From the NCBI GenBank assembly GCA_949710005.1, contig OX453279.1, positions 16,307,756 to 16,371,755 of the forward strand: a stretch of 64,000 nt of DNA, given 5' to 3'. The position numbers and the translations under genes were made by a program. The notes below the pieces were generated by a model. It ran no database searches. It was not told where the DNA came from and was given only the letters and a program-made list of their open reading frames with translations. Origin of the DNA: Ricordea florida. Its lineage: Eukaryota; Cnidaria; Anthozoa; Corallimorpharia; Ricordeidae. Positions within the stretch are counted from its first letter, which is position 1. Each line of letters starts with the position of its first letter. Positions 62,065 through 64,000 of this stretch are shown in pieces.

Positions 62065-64000
62065 TTATCGAATTATTTTGAACGTTTTATATATATGTTA
62101 GAGTAAGTTATAGACTTAGGTTTAGATAACGACTAAAATTTTAATTAAAAACGATTATATTTTCATGTCATTTAAGGAAAGAACTTTAAGTTACTACGCA
62201 TGCGCACATCGACCAATTGCCTAAATTCTATCAAATTAAACTTATTCTATCATACCTCGGCCAGCGGAATCTTTGCAATTCTTAACCTTTGCAGATTTCT
62301 AGTATTACGACAGGGGAATATCTACGTAAAAAGGCAAATTGATTGTAATTCTCAATCGTATTGTATTTTGGCTGTCAAGATATTTGCTTAAGGCAGCTAA
62401 GTCTGTAGCATACTACTCAGACAGTACTCAAGTTCATCAAATCAGTATTCATTACACAGATTACTAATGAACATGCAATTTTTACCATCTTGTAGCATTT
62501 GAAATGTTACTTAAAATCGATTTTATGTCGTGAGTGTAGTCATTTTTAAAGACAAGATACAATACCAAGGAGAGGGTTGCAAGGAAGCTCAGCCTTACAG
62601 AGTTTTGTCAAAACATCATATAAGACATTGTATGGGCAGAAGGACCGTCATCTAGGGGTGTAAGTTATCGAATCATTTTAAACGTTTTATCTATATGTTA
62701 GAGTATGTTATAGACTTAGGTTTAGATAACGACTAAAATTTTAATTGCAACGATTATATTTTCATGTCATTTAAGGAAAGAACTTTAAGTTACTACGCAT
62801 GCGCACATCGACCAATTGCCTAAATTCTATAAAATTAAACTTATTCTATCATACCTCGGCCTGCAAAATCTTTGCAATTCTTAACCTTTGCAAATTTCTA
62901 GTATTACGACAGGGCAATATCTACGTAAAAAGTCAAATTGATTGTAATTCTCAATCGTATTGTATTTTGGCTGTCAAGATATTTGCTTAATTCAGCTAAG
63001 TCTGTAGCATACTGCTCAGGCAGTACTCAAGTTCATCAAAGCAGTCCTTATTACACAGATTACTAATGAACATGCAATTTTTACCATCTTGTAGCATTTA
63101 AAATGTAATTTAAAATCAATTTTATGTCGTCATTGTAGTCATTTTTAAAGACAAGATACAATACCAAGGAGAGGGTTGCAAGGAAGCTCAGCATTACAGA
63201 TTTTTGTCAAAACATCATATAAGAGATTGTATGGGCAGAAGGACCGTCATCTAGGGGTGTAAGTTATCGAATTATTTTGAACGTTTTATATATATGTTAG
63301 AGTAAGTTATAGACTTAGGTTTAGATAACGACTAAAATTTTAATTAAAAACGATTATATTTTCATGTCATTTAAGGAAAGAACTTTAAGTTACTACGCAT
63401 GCGCACATCGACCAATTGCCTAAATTCTATCAAATTAAACTTATTCTATCATACCTCGGCCAGCGGAATCTTTGCAATTCTTAACCTTTGCAGATTTCTA
63501 GTATTACGACAGGGGAATATCTACGTAAAAAGGCAAATTGATTGTAATTCTCAATCGTATTGTATTTTGGCTGTCAAGATATTTGCTTAAGGCAGCTAAG
63601 TCTGTAGCATACTACTCAGACAGTACTCAAGTTCATCAAATCAGTATTCATTACACAGATTACTAATGAACATGCAATTTTTACCATCTTGTAGCATTTG
63701 AAATGTTACTTAAAATCGATTTTATGTCGTGAGTGTAGTCATTTTTAAAGACAAGATACAATACCAAGGAGAGGGTTGCAAGGAAGCTCAGCCTTACAGA
63801 GTTTTGTCAAAACATCATATAAGACATTGTATGGGCAGAAGGACCGTCATCTAGGGGTGTAAGTTATCGAATCATTTTGAACGTTTTATCTATATGTTAG
63901 AGTATGTTATAGACTTAGGTTTAGATAACGACTAAAATTTTAATTGCAACGATTATATTTTCATGTCAATTAAGGAAAGAACTTTAAGTTACTACGCATG
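62065..64000 (+). repeat. Monomers M105-M108, 1199-bp dimer running off the right edge
   Basis: Units start at 62065, 62665, 63264 and 63864 (the last cut after 137 bp). M105 and M107 share GGCCAGCGGAATC (Cys22 to Ser) and appear identical. M106 is type B with TTTTAAACG as in M99, and its 3' half has GTCGTCATTGTAG as in M78. M108 begins as another M106-like unit with GTCAATTAAGG, so the dimer probably continues beyond the window. Confidence 0.93.

Larger units (their letters stand above)
1..64000 (+). repeat. Satellite DNA array, 599-600 bp monomer, 107 copies plus a partial one
   Basis: Every part of the window aligns by eye to one unit that begins TTATCGAATCATTTTGAACG and ends near CTAGGGGTGTAAG. 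Units follow head to tail on the same strand with no spacer and no foreign insertion. Lengths are 600 bp (type A), 599 bp (type B, or A with one G missing from the terminal GGGG), and 455 bp for two deleted copies. The first unit has 200 G+C of 600. Long tandem arrays of this kind are known as satellite DNA of eukaryotic heterochromatin; the chromosomal location is inferred and cannot be read from the sequence. No array edge lies in the window, so its full size is unknown. The family is not one I recognise. Confidence 0.98.

Noticed and set aside
136..63590. Ninety-five similar open frames as a large gene family or polyprotein-like array
   Set aside because: They sit at a fixed place in a tandem satellite, vary mostly by amino-acid changes, tolerate start loss, nonsense and deletion, and show no domain or separate promoter. 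They are treated as one passenger frame.
1..64000. CRISPR array or prokaryotic repeat locus
   Set aside because: The whole 600-bp unit is repeated with no unique spacers, no cas-like genes and no prokaryotic gene density.
1..64000. rDNA, 5S or histone gene tandem repeat
   Set aside because: No recognisable rRNA, 5S internal control region, tRNA fold or histone coding sequence is present in the monomer.
1..64000. Hammerhead ribozyme within the satellite
   Set aside because: I looked for the CTGANGA core with a paired GAAA box on both strands. The nearest string, CTGAAGG in M34, M58 and similar units, does not fit and lacks the rest of the core.
1..64000. CENP-B box
   Set aside because: No unit has TTCG followed at the required spacing by A and CGGG; the type B string CTTCGCATGCGC fails at the central A and the 3' CGGG.
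1..64000. Array created by assembly concatenation of one read or a rolling-circle artefact
   Set aside because: Neighbouring monomers differ at many sites in structured lineages, which a simple concatenation would not produce. A local artefact remains possible only for the identical copies at 41.6-44.3 kb and 24.6-30 kb.

Overview
The whole 64 kb window is one uninterrupted head-to-tail array of a single AT-rich satellite DNA with a monomer of 599-600 bp. Counting from the conserved start TTATCGAAT, I find 107 monomers (M1-M107) plus the first 137 bp of an M108 cut by the right edge. There is no unique flanking sequence, transposon insertion, RNA gene or convincing protein-coding gene. The first monomer, counted by hand, has 200 G+C in 600 bases (about 33%). 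An array this size, with nested higher-order repeats (HORs) and mosaic monomers, points to a eukaryotic nuclear genome, most likely centromeric, pericentromeric, subtelomeric or sex-chromosome heterochromatin. I do not recognise the satellite family and cannot name the organism.

Monomers fall into two main subfamilies. Type A (usually 600 bp) has AGTAAGTT near position 40, the AT palindrome TTTTAATTAAAA near position 75 and a CTGCGGAATC segment. Type B (599 bp) has AGTATGTT, ATTGCAACG (one base shorter, palindrome lost) and CTGCAAAATC. Many monomers mix these markers.

Layout: 1-12.6 kb is made of diverged three-monomer (about 1798 bp) blocks in several arrangements, including a clear tandem trimer at 7196-10791. 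From 13.2 to 16.8 kb A and B alternate (1199 bp dimers). A 145-bp-deleted monomer sits at 16787. Blocks from 12.5-20.7 kb recur at about 20.7-35 kb, with offsets of 8248, 9447 and then 14244 bp. The steps come from extra monomers, including a 1799 bp trimer repeated three times at about 24.65-30.05 kb. Dimers of about 1199 bp dominate 33.9-39.9 kb. From 39.9 kb to the right edge another set of variants is rearranged as 1200 bp dimers (one pair base-for-base identical), a 1800 bp trimer duplication, a 2998 bp pentamer duplication and blocks repeated 7796, 8396 and 11394 bp apart.

Each monomer carries a short open frame, normally 63 codons. It is intact in 95 of 107 monomers, but start losses, nonsense changes, a deletion and mostly amino-acid-changing variation argue that it is a passenger of the repeat and not a gene. 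The biology visible here is array evolution by unequal exchange and conversion, plus a few repeated sequence motifs (an NRF1-like palindrome, a variable hairpin, a TATA-like element) that might matter for chromatin or satellite transcription.
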